From contig DAOUBK010000072.1 of assembly GCA_034432635.1 (NCBI GenBank), forward strand, positions 34,740-98,739: a DNA stretch of 64,000 nucleotides, given 5' to 3'. Origin of the DNA: Roseiflexus sp034432635. Its GTDB lineage: Bacteria; Chloroflexota; Chloroflexia; Chloroflexales; Roseiflexaceae. Below the pieces are notes generated by a model. It made no database searches. It was given only the letters and a program-made list of their open reading frames with translations, and was not told where the DNA came from. This document shows, in pieces, positions 8,143 to 16,878 of the stretch. Positions within the stretch are counted from its first letter, which is position 1; each line of letters begins with the position of its first letter. A program made the position numbers and the translations under genes.

Positions 8143-8925
8143 TTGAACAGCGATCTGGTCATCAAGGATTTGCGTGTCAGCGTGGAGGAGAAAGAGATCC
8201 TCAAAGGTGTCAATCTCACCGTCAGAGCCGGGACGATCCATGCGATCATGGGTCCGAACGGCAGCGGCAAGAGCACCCTGGCGTATACGCTGATGGGGCA
8301 CCCCGGTTACACTGTCACCGGGGGCGAGGCGTGGTATCGTGGTCAGAATATTCTCGAACTCGAACCGGACGAGCGCTCGAAACTCGGACTGTTCCTCGCC
8401 TTTCAGTATCCGGTTGCCATTCCGGGGGTGACGGTGGCGAATTTCCTGCGCGCCGCAATCAACGCCCATCGCGCCGAAGAAGGGAAGGACCCCAAGGAGA
8501 CGGCGATACCCATGGCGCAGTTCCGCAAACAGTTGCGTGAGCAAATGACCGCGCTGGGGATTGATGAGAGTTTTGCTCGCCGCTACCTGAATGAAGGGTT
8601 CTCCGGCGGTGAAAAGAAGCGGATCGAGATTTTGCAAATGGCCATGCTGGAACCCAGCATGGCAATCATGGACGAGACCGACTCGGGGCTGGACATCGAT
8701 GCGCTCAAAATTGTGGCGCAGGGCGTCAATACGCTCTATGCGCGGCACCCGGAGATGGGTGTGCTGGTGATTACGCATTACCAGCGCCTGCTGAACTACA
8801 TCAGGCCGCACTTCGTGTCGGTGCTGATGGACGGTCGGATAGTGCGCGAGGGAGGACCCGAACTGGCGCTCGAACTCGAAGAGAAGGGGTATGACTTCCT
8901 CCGCGAGGAGGTCGCAAGCGCGTGA
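8143..8925 (+). CDS. sufC: Fe-S cluster assembly ATPase SufC
   Basis: A 260-residue ABC-type ATPase of the SUF machinery. The Walker A is MGPNGSGKSTLAY, the signature motif FSGGEKKRIEILQM, and Walker B MAIMDETDSGLD, in which the DETDSG form is specific to SufC. It binds SufB and SufD and drives Fe-S cluster assembly on that scaffold. I place the start at TTG 8143, since AGGAG lies eight bases upstream and the family begins with a strand like LVIKDLRVSV; a GTG at 8098 has no ribosome-binding site. It overlaps sufD by four bases. Confidence 0.95.
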   Translation: MNSDLVIKDLRVSVEEKEILKGVNLTVRAGTIHAIMGPNGSGKSTLAYTLMGHPGYTVTGGEAWYRGQNILELEPDERSKLGLFLAFQYPVAIPGVTVANFLRAAINAHRAEEGKDPKETAIPMAQFRKQLREQMTALGIDESFARRYLNEGFSGGEKKRIEILQMAMLEPSMAIMDETDSGLDIDALKIVAQGVNTLYARHPEMGVLVITHYQRLLNYIRPHFVSVLMDGRIVREGGPELALELEEKGYDFLREEVASA

Positions 8926-10139
8926 CTATGAAAACGTTTCCTCCGCTCAGCGAAATCAGCGATGCTCTGGTGATCGAGCGCTCGCGTGCAGCCGGTGAAC
9001 CGGAGTGGCTCACTGAGCAGCGCGTGAATGCGTGGCGGTTCTTCGCTTCCGCCGAACCACCATACTGGCGTCGCACCGATCTATCGAAGTTCAAGCCGGA
9101 ACAGGTGATTGCCGCCGCCGATGCCGCCGCTACCAGCCTGTATCGGGAAGAAGACCTGACAGAGCAGGGGGTGGTGTTTACAACCGTGGTGCAGGCGCTC
9201 CATTCGCATGGCGATCTGATCCGGAAGTATCTGGGCGCTGCCATCGAACCAACGCGCCATAAGTTTCTGGCGCTCAACGCAGCACTCTGGCAGGATGGCG
9301 TCTTTCTGTACGTGCCAAAGCACGTCAACGTCGAACTGCCGTTGATGGCAGTGTTCTCGATGCCCATCCCTGGCGGCGCTGTTATGCCGCGCAACCTGAT
9401 TATCCTGGACGATGGCGCCAGCGCCACGTTCGTCGAGGAGTACCACTCGGTCGCTGCATCGGATCAGGCGTTTGCTGCGCCGGTGACGGAAATGTTCCTC
9501 GGTAATGATGCGACGTTGCGTTTCGTTGCGGTGCAAACCTGGGGCGAGGATGTGTACCACATCGGCGCACAGAAGGTGCGTGTCGGGCGTGGTGCATCCG
9601 TCGAGTGGGCGGCGGTGAATCTCGGCGCGCGGGTCCAGCACATCGAAGCCGAAACAGCGCTCGAAGGCGATGGCTCGCGTGTGGAGTGGGTAGCGGCTAC
9701 CTTTGCCGCCGATCATCAGAACCTGTTGACCGCACCGTGGCTCCGGCATATCGGCGCAAAGACGGAAGCGCATATGGACTTCAAGACCGTTGTGAAGGAC
9801 CAGAGTTACACCACCTTCGACGGTATGATCAAAATTGAGCATCAGAGCCGCGCAACCGTCTCGCGTCTCGAGGAACACGCGCTCCATCTCTCACCCAAAG
9901 CCCGCAGCGACTCTATCCCCGGACTGATGATCGATACCAACGATGTCGCCAGAGCGGGACATGCATCGACCAGTGGTGAGGTGGATGAGGAGCAGGTGTT
10001 CTACATGTGTTCACGTGGCATCCCGCGTGATGAAGCCATCCACCTGATCGTGATGGGTTTCTTCGAGCCGGTGCTCGATCGCATTCCCAACGATGCACTG
10101 CGACAGCGCATCGCGGAGATAATCGAAGCCAAGATATAA
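8922..10139 (+). CDS. sufD: Fe-S cluster assembly protein SufD
   Basis: A 405-residue SufB/SufD-family beta-helix protein. The C-terminal half shows the conserved core: VVKDQSYTTFDGMIKIEHQS, then RSDSIPGLMIDTNDVARAGHAST and FYMCSRGIPRDEAIHLIVMGF, where the His is a proposed cluster-site residue in SufD. It forms the SufBC2D scaffold. Length and the short N-terminal helical part (EPEWLTEQRVNAWRFF) fit SufD rather than SufB. The GTG start overlaps the sufC stop and has AGGAGG ten bases upstream. Confidence 0.92.
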   Translation: MTMKTFPPLSEISDALVIERSRAAGEPEWLTEQRVNAWRFFASAEPPYWRRTDLSKFKPEQVIAAADAAATSLYREEDLTEQGVVFTTVVQALHSHGDLIRKYLGAAIEPTRHKFLALNAALWQDGVFLYVPKHVNVELPLMAVFSMPIPGGAVMPRNLIILDDGASATFVEEYHSVAASDQAFAAPVTEMFLGNDATLRFVAVQTWGEDVYHIGAQKVRVGRGASVEWAAVNLGARVQHIEAETALEGDGSRVEWVAATFAADHQNLLTAPWLRHIGAKTEAHMDFKTVVKDQSYTTFDGMIKIEHQSRATVSRLEEHALHLSPKARSDSIPGLMIDTNDVARAGHASTSGEVDEEQVFYMCSRGIPRDEAIHLIVMGFFEPVLDRIPNDALRQRIAEIIEAKI

Positions 10140-10167
10140 TGTGTGGTCTGTGTCCAAAGGTGCGCCG

Positions 10168-11412
10168 ATGACCGCCAATGCCAGCATGACCCTGTTCGAT
10201 ATCATCGCGCTGCGGCGTGAGTTCCCGATCCTCAATCAGTCGGTGAACGGGAAAATGCTGGCGTTCCTCGACAGTGCGGCATCGTCGCAAAAACCGCGCC
10301 GTGTCATCAATTGCCTGGAGGATTATTACCGGCGCTACAATGCGAATGTCCATCGCGGCATTTATCGCCTGAGCGAGGAAGCGACGTTTGCCTTCGAGCG
10401 GGCACGCGGCAAGGTAGCGCGCTTCATAAACGCTCGCAGTCAGCGTGAGGTTGTATTTGTGCGTAATACGACCGAGGCGATCAATCTGATAGCGCGAAGC
10501 TGGGGTGATACCAATCTGTGCGAAGGCGACCGCATCCTGCTCAGTATTATGGAGCACCACTCGAACCTGGTGCCCTGGCAGATGCTGGCGCAGCGCACCG
10601 GTGTAAAACTGGAGTTTCTGCCGATCGATGGCCAAGGGCGCCTGGCACTCGACAACCTGGACGCGCAACTTGAAGGGGTGCGCCTGGTTGCAATCACGCA
10701 ACAGTCGAATGTGCTGGGAACGATCAACCCGGTGGCGGAAATTGCACACCGTGCCCACGCTGTCGGTGCGCTGGTGCTGGTGGACGGCGCCCAGAGCGTG
10801 CCGCACATGCCGGTGGATGTCCAGTCGCTCGATATCGACTTCCTGGCGTTCAGCGGTCATAAAATGTGTGGTCCGACCGGCATTGGGGTGCTGTGGGGTC
10901 GGCGTACGATCCTGGAGCAGATGCCGCCGTTTCTCGGCGGTGGATCGATGATCAAGATGGTGGGGCTGCACGAGTCGACCTATGCCGACATTCCGGCGCG
11001 CTTCGAGGCGGGCACACCGGCAATTGCCGAAGCCATTGCGCTTGGTGAAGCGGTCGATTTTCTGCAGGAGATCGGGATGGATCGGATCTATGCCCACGAG
11101 CGCGAACTGCTGGGGTATGCGCTCGAACGCCTGACCGACGTCGAAGGGTTGCGGGTGTACGGTCCGAGAACAACCGACATGCGCGGCGGCGCAGTGAGTT
11201 TTACGCTCGAAGGGGTGCATCCGCACGATGTGGCTGCGGTGCTCGACGGCGAGGGGATTGCGGTGCGTGCCGGGCATCACTGCGCGCAACCGCTGCACGC
11301 GCACTATGACATTCCCGCCACAACACGCGCATCGTTCTACCTGTATAACATACCGGAAGAGATCGATCGACTGGTTGCCGCGCTGCACAAAGTGCGCACC
11401 CTGTTCGGATGA
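10168..11412 (+). CDS. sufS: Cysteine desulfurase SufS
   Basis: A 414-residue group II cysteine desulfurase that takes sulfur from cysteine as a persulfide. The N-terminal FLDSAASSQKP loop and FVRNTTEAINLIA bind PLP; MEHHSNLVPWQ, DGAQSVPHM and FSGHKMCGPTGIGVL (Schiff-base Lys) complete the site. The acceptor cysteine is in RAGHHCAQPLH. The ATG at 10168 follows AAAGGTG by five bases and is preferred to the GTG at 10141. sufU overlaps its stop, consistent with SufU being its sulfur acceptor. Confidence 0.95.
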   Translation: MTANASMTLFDIIALRREFPILNQSVNGKMLAFLDSAASSQKPRRVINCLEDYYRRYNANVHRGIYRLSEEATFAFERARGKVARFINARSQREVVFVRNTTEAINLIARSWGDTNLCEGDRILLSIMEHHSNLVPWQMLAQRTGVKLEFLPIDGQGRLALDNLDAQLEGVRLVAITQQSNVLGTINPVAEIAHRAHAVGALVLVDGAQSVPHMPVDVQSLDIDFLAFSGHKMCGPTGIGVLWGRRTILEQMPPFLGGGSMIKMVGLHESTYADIPARFEAGTPAIAEAIALGEAVDFLQEIGMDRIYAHERELLGYALERLTDVEGLRVYGPRTTDMRGGAVSFTLEGVHPHDVAAVLDGEGIAVRAGHHCAQPLHAHYDIPATTRASFYLYNIPEEIDRLVAALHKVRTLFG

Positions 11413-11816
11413 TTGGTATGGATGATCTGTACCGCGAACTCATTCTTGAACACTACCGGCATCCGCGTCGTCGTGGTCGGCTCGACCATCCCGACGTCAG
11501 CGCTGAGGAGCATAATCCGCTGTGCGGTGATCGGGTGCGGATCGATCTGCGGATCGAAAATGGCGTCATTACCGATGCGCGCTTCGATGGACGCGGTTGC
11601 GCCATCAGTCAGGCATCGGCATCGATGCTGACCGACGAAATCGTCGGCATGCTGGTCGAACAGGCGAAGCAGTTCAGCAAGGATCAACTGCTTGCGCTGA
11701 TCGGCATCCCGTTGAACCATAATCCGGTGCGCATCAAGTGCGCCTTGTTGCCGCTCAAAACACTCAAAGTCGGGTTGTACGGCGTGGGTCATGTACCCGA
11801 TGAAGATGAGATGTGA
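11409..11816 (+). CDS. sufU: Sulfur acceptor protein SufU
   Basis: A 135-residue IscU-like protein of the SufU type. Three cysteines and an aspartate that bind zinc are present: NPLCGDRV, FDGRGCAISQAS and RIKCALLPLKTLK. The insertion between the second and third cysteine seen in SufU is present. Zinc-bound SufU receives persulfide sulfur from SufS by ligand exchange. It overlaps sufS by four bases and precedes sufB by 26, so the five suf genes form one transcription unit. Confidence 0.94.
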   Translation: MIGMDDLYRELILEHYRHPRRRGRLDHPDVSAEEHNPLCGDRVRIDLRIENGVITDARFDGRGCAISQASASMLTDEIVGMLVEQAKQFSKDQLLALIGIPLNHNPVRIKCALLPLKTLKVGLYGVGHVPDEDEM

Positions 11817-11842
11817 TTACTTCTGGGAGAGGAGTGCATCCA

Positions 11843-13258
11843 ATGGCTGTAACAGCAACGAATCTGGATTTCGATTACTCGAAGTACGCTTTCCGCAACG
11901 AAGAACGATATATCTTCAAGTCCGAGAAGGGCTTGAACGAAAAAGTCGTGCGTGAACTGTCCGGGATGAAGGGTGAGCCGGAGTGGATGCTGAAGCGCCG
12001 GTTGCAGGCGCTCGAAATCTTCCGTAAAAAGCCGACGCCGCTGACCGGTATGTGGGCGAACCCTGAACTCGCAGAATTGAATTATGACGATATTCACTAT
12101 TTCGTGCGCGCCGGCGAACGACCGCAGACGGACTGGGATGCCGTACCGCAGGAGATCAAGAACACCTTCGAGCGGTTGGGCATCCCCGAAGCAGAGCGCA
12201 AGTTTCTGGCAGGCGTCGGCGCACAGTACGAGTCGGAAGTTGTGTATCACTCGCTGCGCGAAGAGTGGGCAAAGCAGGGAGTGATTTTCCTCGACACCGA
12301 TACTGGGCTGAAGGAGTACCCGGAGATCTTCAAGCAGTACTTTGGCACCGTCGTTCCAGCAGCGGATAACAAGTACGCTGCACTGAACACGGCGGTCTGG
12401 TCGGGCGGATCGTTCGTGTATGTGCCGAAGGGCGTGCATGTCGATATTCCGCTGCAGGCGTACTTCCGCATCAACGCGGAGAATATGGGTCAGTTCGAGC
12501 GCACCCTGATCATCGTCGAGGAAGGGGCGTCGGTACACTACATCGAGGGCTGCACCGCGCCGATCTACAGCACCAACTCGCTGCACTCGGCGGTCGTCGA
12601 GATTATTGTGATGAAGGGCGGCAAGTGCCGCTATACCACAATCCAGAACTGGGCGAACAATATCTTTAACCTGGTGACTAAGCGCGCCATCGCTTATGAA
12701 GAGGCAAGCATGGAGTGGGTCGATGGCAACATCGGCTCGCGCCTGACGATGAAGTATCCGTCGGTCTACCTGATGGGGCGTGGCGCACGCGGCGAGGTGC
12801 TCTCGGTGGCGTATGCCGGCAAAGGGCAGCACCAGGACGCGGGCGCCAAGATGGTGCACATCGCGCCGGATACGACCAGTCGCATCACCAACAAGTCGGT
12901 CTCGAAGAATGGCGGCAAGACGACGTACCGCGGCCTGGCGAAGGTGGCGCCGGGTGCAACCGGAGCAAAGATCAACGTAAACTGCGACGCGCTCATCCTG
13001 GATGAGAAGTCGGCGTCCGATACGATCCCGTACATCGAGATCGAGGAAGAGCGCTGCACCCTGGCGCACGAGGCGACGGTGGGGCGCATCGGTGAGGAGC
13101 AACTGTTCTACCTGATGAGCCGTGGCGTCAGTGAGGCGGATGCACTCTCGATGATCGTTCTCGGCTTCATGGAGCCATTCACGCGCGAACTGCCGATGGA
13201 GTACGCGGTCGAACTCAACCGTCTCATTCAACTCGAGATGGAGGGGTCGGTCGGCTAA
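11843..13258 (+). CDS. sufB: Fe-S cluster assembly protein SufB
   Basis: A 471-residue scaffold subunit. The N-terminus (KYAFRNEERYIFKSEKGL) and ALNTAVWSGGSFVYVPKGVH are hallmark SufB sequences. HYIEGCTAPIYSTNSLH carries the conserved cysteine used in sulfur transfer, and GGKTTYRGL and LFYLMSRGVSEADA lie in the C-terminal core. Start ATG 11843 has GAGAGGAG eight bases upstream; a GTG 30 bases earlier overlaps sufU and is less likely. It is the last gene of the suf run, followed by a strong hairpin. Confidence 0.96.
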   Translation: MAVTATNLDFDYSKYAFRNEERYIFKSEKGLNEKVVRELSGMKGEPEWMLKRRLQALEIFRKKPTPLTGMWANPELAELNYDDIHYFVRAGERPQTDWDAVPQEIKNTFERLGIPEAERKFLAGVGAQYESEVVYHSLREEWAKQGVIFLDTDTGLKEYPEIFKQYFGTVVPAADNKYAALNTAVWSGGSFVYVPKGVHVDIPLQAYFRINAENMGQFERTLIIVEEGASVHYIEGCTAPIYSTNSLHSAVVEIIVMKGGKCRYTTIQNWANNIFNLVTKRAIAYEEASMEWVDGNIGSRLTMKYPSVYLMGRGARGEVLSVAYAGKGQHQDAGAKMVHIAPDTTSRITNKSVSKNGGKTTYRGLAKVAPGATGAKINVNCDALILDEKSASDTIPYIEIEEERCTLAHEATVGRIGEEQLFYLMSRGVSEADALSMIVLGFMEPFTRELPMEYAVELNRLIQLEMEGSVG

Positions 13259-13281
13259 GGGAAGCAGGTGCGTTGATCGAG

Positions 13282-13312
13282 GCGGAAAGGGTCGTTGCTG
13301 ACCTCTTTCCGC
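13282..13312 (+). terminator. Hairpin terminator after sufB
   Basis: GCGGAAAGGGTC and GACC(T)CTTTCCGC form a 12-bp stem with one bulge and a six-base loop, 23 bases after the sufB stop. No long T-run follows, but position and stability suggest the end of the suf transcript. Confidence 0.6.
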
Positions 13313-13480
13313 TTCATGTCTCGGCTTGCAGCACGATGCCGGTCTGCATTGGAACCTCCCGTCTGCAGCACAGGCGTTGATCTGGTGACGTTTGAATTCT
13401 GGTGCTCCAAACAGGGGAGCGACGTTGTACAATAGTACTGTTTGTCCTGTTGGTCGTCGCTCGCTGGAGGTGCTGCGCCA

Positions 13481-13891
13481 ATGCAACCCATAGCCTTAAC
13501 CCCGGAACTTGTCGCTCGCGCAGGCAAACATATCGCGGCTGCGCTGCGTCGCTACCCCGGTATCGATGCGGCGGCGCTGTGCGCGTTGAATGGTCAGGTC
13601 TTGTGGGCCAGCGATCCGGCATTTGAACGTGCTGCGCCTTCCATCGCCCGGATTGGCGTAATGTCGCTCAAATTATGGGTCAAGGTGCGTTCCGGCAAAC
13701 TGGACCGCATTGGTCTGGTGACGGGAGAAGGTACGGTTGATATTATTTTCGTACCACCGATCGGATCGGTGCTGGTTGCCAGCGGGCGCGACGCGGGAAC
13801 CGGGTGGCTGGAAAATGAGCCGCTGGCGCTGCTCGAAGCGCTTGGACTTTCGATGCGATCGCCGCTCGTTTCGCCAAACAGTCGTCCGTAA
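13481..13891 (+). CDS. Roadblock/LC7-like protein
   Basis: A 136-residue protein whose pattern matches the roadblock/LC7 fold of small-GTPase regulators. A helix ending in YPGIDAAALCALNGQVLWAS is followed by a helix SIARIGVMSLKLWVKV, a strand pair LDRIGLVTGEGTVDIIFVPPIGSVLVAS and a final helix. Similarity is structural in character rather than motif-based, so I am only moderately sure. ATG 13481 follows CTGGAGGTG. It lies between sufB and the Rieske ferredoxin gene and has no visible GTPase partner nearby. Two clearer roadblock proteins are at 35222-35590 and 60940-61299. Confidence 0.55.
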   Translation: MQPIALTPELVARAGKHIAAALRRYPGIDAAALCALNGQVLWASDPAFERAAPSIARIGVMSLKLWVKVRSGKLDRIGLVTGEGTVDIIFVPPIGSVLVASGRDAGTGWLENEPLALLEALGLSMRSPLVSPNSRP

Positions 13892-13980
13892 CAGAGGTGC
13901 CGGATCGGGTCTCTGGCGCGCAGCATCGAGTGATGCCGCGCGTTTTGTTGTTTCCTGTCGATGCATCGAGGTTGAGCACA

Positions 13981-14298
13981 ATGGCTGAATTCGTCAAACT
14001 TGCAACGATCCACGATCTGCCAGACGGCGGTATGCGGGCTGTGGAGTACAACGGTCGGCGGATTGCCCTGTTTCGCGCCGGTGGGACGATCTACGCCACC
14101 GATGATATTTGTTCCCATGCGTATGCCGAGTTGAGCGATGGGTTCTTCGATCCCGATGACTATACGGTGGAGTGCCCGCTGCACGGCTCACGCTTCGATG
14201 TGCGCACTGGGCGTCCGCTGACGCTGCCGGCGTTCGCACCGATTGAGGTGTTCGAGGTGCGCGTCCAGGGAGATGATGTGCTGGTGCGCGTTCCCTGA
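13981..14298 (+). CDS. Rieske [2Fe-2S] ferredoxin
   Basis: A 105-residue soluble Rieske protein. The cluster ligands are in DICSHAYAEL (Cys-x-His) and ECPLHGSRFD (Cys-x-x-His), separated by 18 residues, as in bacterial Rieske ferredoxins that feed electrons to non-heme iron oxygenases. There is no signal peptide or membrane anchor. No oxygenase gene adjoins it. Ferredoxins of this kind are often found beside suf genes, where their exact role is unclear. The upstream frame is open for 28 codons but lacks a ribosome-binding site. Confidence 0.9.
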   Translation: MAEFVKLATIHDLPDGGMRAVEYNGRRIALFRAGGTIYATDDICSHAYAELSDGFFDPDDYTVECPLHGSRFDVRTGRPLTLPAFAPIEVFEVRVQGDDVLVRVP

Positions 14299-14312
14299 TG
14301 CCGGAGCATTGC

Positions 14313-14341
14313 TTGACTCTTTCTTCCACCGGCAGTACAAT
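14313..14341 (+). promoter_or_regulatory. Promoter for the sulfurtransferase gene
   Basis: TTGACT (14313-14318), a 17-base spacer and TACAAT (14336-14341), ending 52 bases before the ATG at 14394. It likely starts a transcript through the sulfurtransferase and SufE genes. Confidence 0.65.
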
Positions 14342-14393
14342 ATAGTTGATTAAATTAAGCAGTCTACTTCAGAATCAATCGGAGGAGGTTCCG

Positions 14394-15239
14394 ATGAGTG
14401 GCTATGCTCACCCTGAAGCGCTGGTTGACACCGCGTGGGTTGCCGATCATTTGAACGATCCGAAGGTGCGGATCGTGGAGTGCAACGAGGATATTCTGCT
14501 CTATGATCAGGGGCACATCCCCGGCGCGGTGAAGATCGATTGGGTTGGTGAACTCAACGACCCGATCATCCGCGACTATCTGGATCGTGAACGGTTCGAG
14601 CAGTTGATGGTCTCGAAGGGGATCAGCAACGATACAACCGTGGTCTTCTACGGTGATAAGCACAACTGGTGGGCAACCTACGCACTGTGGGTCTTCAAAC
14701 TCTTCGGTCATCCCGACGCACGGATTATGAATGGCGGGCGGGCGAAATGGATTGCCGAAGGGCGTCCGCTCACCCGCGAAGTTCCCTCCTACCCGCTAGG
14801 CGAGTACCACGCGCCAGAGCGCAACGATGCCGCCATTCGCGCATTCCGCGATCAGGTGCTGGCGCACATCCGGCAGAGCGGCGCGGCGCTGGTCGATGTG
14901 CGCAGTCCGCAGGAATACACCGGCGAGCGTCTGCATATGCCGGAGTATCCCCAGGAGGGCGCCCTGCGCGGCGGTCACATTCCTACGGCGGTGAATATCC
15001 CGTGGGCAAGCGCCGTTCGTGAGGATAGCACTTTCAAGAGCGCCGATGATCTGCGCGAACTGTATGCCAGCAAAGGCATCACGCCGGATAAGGATGTGAT
15101 TGCTTACTGCCGTATCGGTGAGCGCTCCAGCCATACCTGGTTCGTGCTGACCTACCTGCTTGGCTATCCGAAAGTTCGCAACTATGATGGTAGCTGGACA
15201 GAGTGGGGCAATGCAGTTGGTCTGCCAATCGAGAAATAA
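14394..15239 (+). CDS. Thiosulfate sulfurtransferase, two rhodanese domains
   Basis: A 281-residue tandem rhodanese. The N-terminal domain is inactive-like (about residues 5-125; NEDILLYDQGHIPGA). The C-terminal domain has the active-site loop YCRIGERSSHTWFVL, whose CRIGER form is typical of thiosulfate:cyanide sulfurtransferases, in contrast to the CGSGVTA loop of the second enzyme at 21034. It would move sulfane sulfur to a thiophilic acceptor. GGAGGAGG is located six bases upstream of the ATG. The SufE gene starts 11 bases after its stop. Confidence 0.92.
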   Translation: MSGYAHPEALVDTAWVADHLNDPKVRIVECNEDILLYDQGHIPGAVKIDWVGELNDPIIRDYLDRERFEQLMVSKGISNDTTVVFYGDKHNWWATYALWVFKLFGHPDARIMNGGRAKWIAEGRPLTREVPSYPLGEYHAPERNDAAIRAFRDQVLAHIRQSGAALVDVRSPQEYTGERLHMPEYPQEGALRGGHIPTAVNIPWASAVREDSTFKSADDLRELYASKGITPDKDVIAYCRIGERSSHTWFVLTYLLGYPKVRNYDGSWTEWGNAVGLPIEK

Positions 15240-15250
15240 CCTATACACCT

Positions 15251-15703
15251 ATGTCTGACCTGCCATCCGCTCTGCCGCCGCGTCTGCACGCAATCGTCGC
15301 TGAGTTTCAGGCGGCGGACAGAGCGGAAAAACTGGAACTGCTACTTGAATATTCGGATCGCCTGCCGCCGCTGCCGGAGCATGTGCGCAACAATCGTGCT
15401 GCAATGGAGCAGGTTCACGAATGCGCAACCCCGGTGTATACGGTGGCAGAGTCACATGATGGACGGTTGACGTTTCACATCGAGGTTCCTGAAGAGTCGC
15501 CGACCGTGCGTGGTTATGCGGCGCTGCTGCGTGATGGGCTTGAAGGTGCAACACCGGAAGAAGTGCTCGCTGTTCCGGGTGATTTCTTTTATGCGATGGG
15601 GTTGCATCAGGTGCTTTCGCCACAGCGATTGAACGGCATCAGTTATCTGCTGGCGTACCTGAAGCGCCTCGCTACCCGGGAACTGGCGAAACGGAATGGG
15701 TGA
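15251..15703 (+). CDS. sufE: SufE family sulfur-transfer protein
   Basis: A 150-residue SufE-fold protein. The persulfide-carrying cysteine is in QVHECATPVYTV, and the helix-rich C-terminus (YAMGLHQVLSPQRLNGISYLLAYL) is characteristic. In other bacteria SufE accepts sulfur from SufS; here a SufU is also encoded, so the two could serve different desulfurase partners or SufE could act with the adjacent rhodanese. It is 11 bases downstream of the sulfurtransferase gene and probably co-transcribed. Confidence 0.9.
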   Translation: MSDLPSALPPRLHAIVAEFQAADRAEKLELLLEYSDRLPPLPEHVRNNRAAMEQVHECATPVYTVAESHDGRLTFHIEVPEESPTVRGYAALLRDGLEGATPEEVLAVPGDFFYAMGLHQVLSPQRLNGISYLLAYLKRLATRELAKRNG

Positions 15704-15808
15704 TGTACTGACCGGACTCGTCGCCGGTGCGACATTCACGGCAGTTGAGATGCTGACACCGCACGTGAGGAGCGATCTTCCAGGACGTGAGATGGTTGGA
15801 ACGCGGCC

Positions 15809-16843
15809 GTGTTGGGCGACGCTAATAATGCGAAGAGTGAAGGCGGCGATCTCGACCTGCCGGATGGAAAAAGTGTCGTGAGCCTGAGTATCTTTGAGGA
15901 ACGGATAGACCGCCGCAGCACGATGATCGACCTGGTCGGCAACACGCCGCTGCTGCGTCTGGCACGGATCGATCCCGCTCTCCCGCCAAACGTTGCCGTC
16001 TACGCCAAGGCGGAATGGTACAATCCTGGCGGTTCGGTCAAGGATCGTCCGGCGTTGTGGATGATCCGCGATGGCGAACGACGCGGTTTGCTGCGTCCTG
16101 GCGTACGCATTGCCGATGCGACCAGTGGCAACACCGGCATCGCCTATGCGACACTCGGCGCGGCGCTTGGCTATCAGGTGACGCTGGCGCTGCCTGCCAA
16201 TGCCAGCCCCGAACGGCGTCGTATTCTCCGTTCTCTCGGCGCGGAACTGCTGCTCACCGATCCGCTGGAAGGCATGGATGCGGCGATACGCAAGATTCGT
16301 GCGCTGGTACGGGAACACCCTGAACGCTACTTCTACCCGGATCAGTACAACAACCTTGCCAACCCGCGCGCCCATGAGGAGAGCACCGGTCCCGAAATCT
16401 GGACGCAAACCGGCGGTCGTGTGACGCACTTCGTGGCGGCACTGGGTACCAGCGGCACATTCATGGGCATCGGGCGCTTTCTGCGCGCGCGCAATCCTGA
16501 CGTGCGCCTGATCGCGGTTCAACCCGATGGACCCTACCACGCGCTGGAAGGCGTCAAGCACATGGCATCGACAGCGCTGGTTCCTGGTATTTATGATCCG
16601 ACACTTGCGGATGCAACTATCGAGATTCGTAGCGAAGAAGCCTTTGCGATGGCGCGTCGTCTGGCACGCGCCGAAGGATTGATGGTCGGTGTCTCAGCCG
16701 CAGCCAATGTCGCAGCCGCGCTGCGCGTCGCGCGCGACCTGCGCGAGGGGGTGGTGGTGACGATTCTGTGCGACGGCGCTGCCAAGTATCTCAGTGATCG
16801 CTTCTGGGAAGACGGCGATGGACGCGATGGCGAAGGGATTTGA
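15809..16843 (+). CDS. cysM: Cysteine synthase B family PLP enzyme (CysM)
   Basis: A beta-family PLP enzyme of up to 344 residues. MIDLVGNTPLLRL opens the catalytic fold; the Schiff-base lysine is in NPGGSVKDRPALWM; the phosphate loop is in VAALGTSGTFMGIG; TSGNTGIAYA is the substrate loop. It would replace the activated hydroxyl of O-acetyl- or O-phosphoserine with a sulfur donor. The start is uncertain: TTG 15809 and GTG 15878 both fit, and the family core begins only near residue 39. Position before a JAMM protease, a MoaD-like carrier and a MoeZ-like E1 suggests it uses a protein thiocarboxylate as sulfur donor, as mycobacterial CysM does with CysO. Its stop lies at the start of a heptameric repeat. 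Confidence 0.9.
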   Translation: MLGDANNAKSEGGDLDLPDGKSVVSLSIFEERIDRRSTMIDLVGNTPLLRLARIDPALPPNVAVYAKAEWYNPGGSVKDRPALWMIRDGERRGLLRPGVRIADATSGNTGIAYATLGAALGYQVTLALPANASPERRRILRSLGAELLLTDPLEGMDAAIRKIRALVREHPERYFYPDQYNNLANPRAHEESTGPEIWTQTGGRVTHFVAALGTSGTFMGIGRFLRARNPDVRLIAVQPDGPYHALEGVKHMASTALVPGIYDPTLADATIEIRSEEAFAMARRLARAEGLMVGVSAAANVAAALRVARDLREGVVVTILCDGAAKYLSDRFWEDGDGRDGEGI

Positions 16844-16878
16844 GCATTGAACGTTGGAACGTTGGAATATTGAGCATG
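16841..16878 (+). repeat. Heptameric repeat, family A (cysM-JAMM junction)
   Basis: TTGAAC/GTTGGAAC-type units run from the cysM stop codon into the ATG of the next gene, filling the entire junction. Units are seven or eight bases with small variations. Confidence 0.8.

Noticed and set aside
9913..13486. Long minus-strand open frames opposite sufS and sufB (491 and 565 residues)
   Set aside because: They are antisense to well-supported suf genes, rich in Arg, His and Gln without motifs, as expected for shadow frames in GC-rich DNA.
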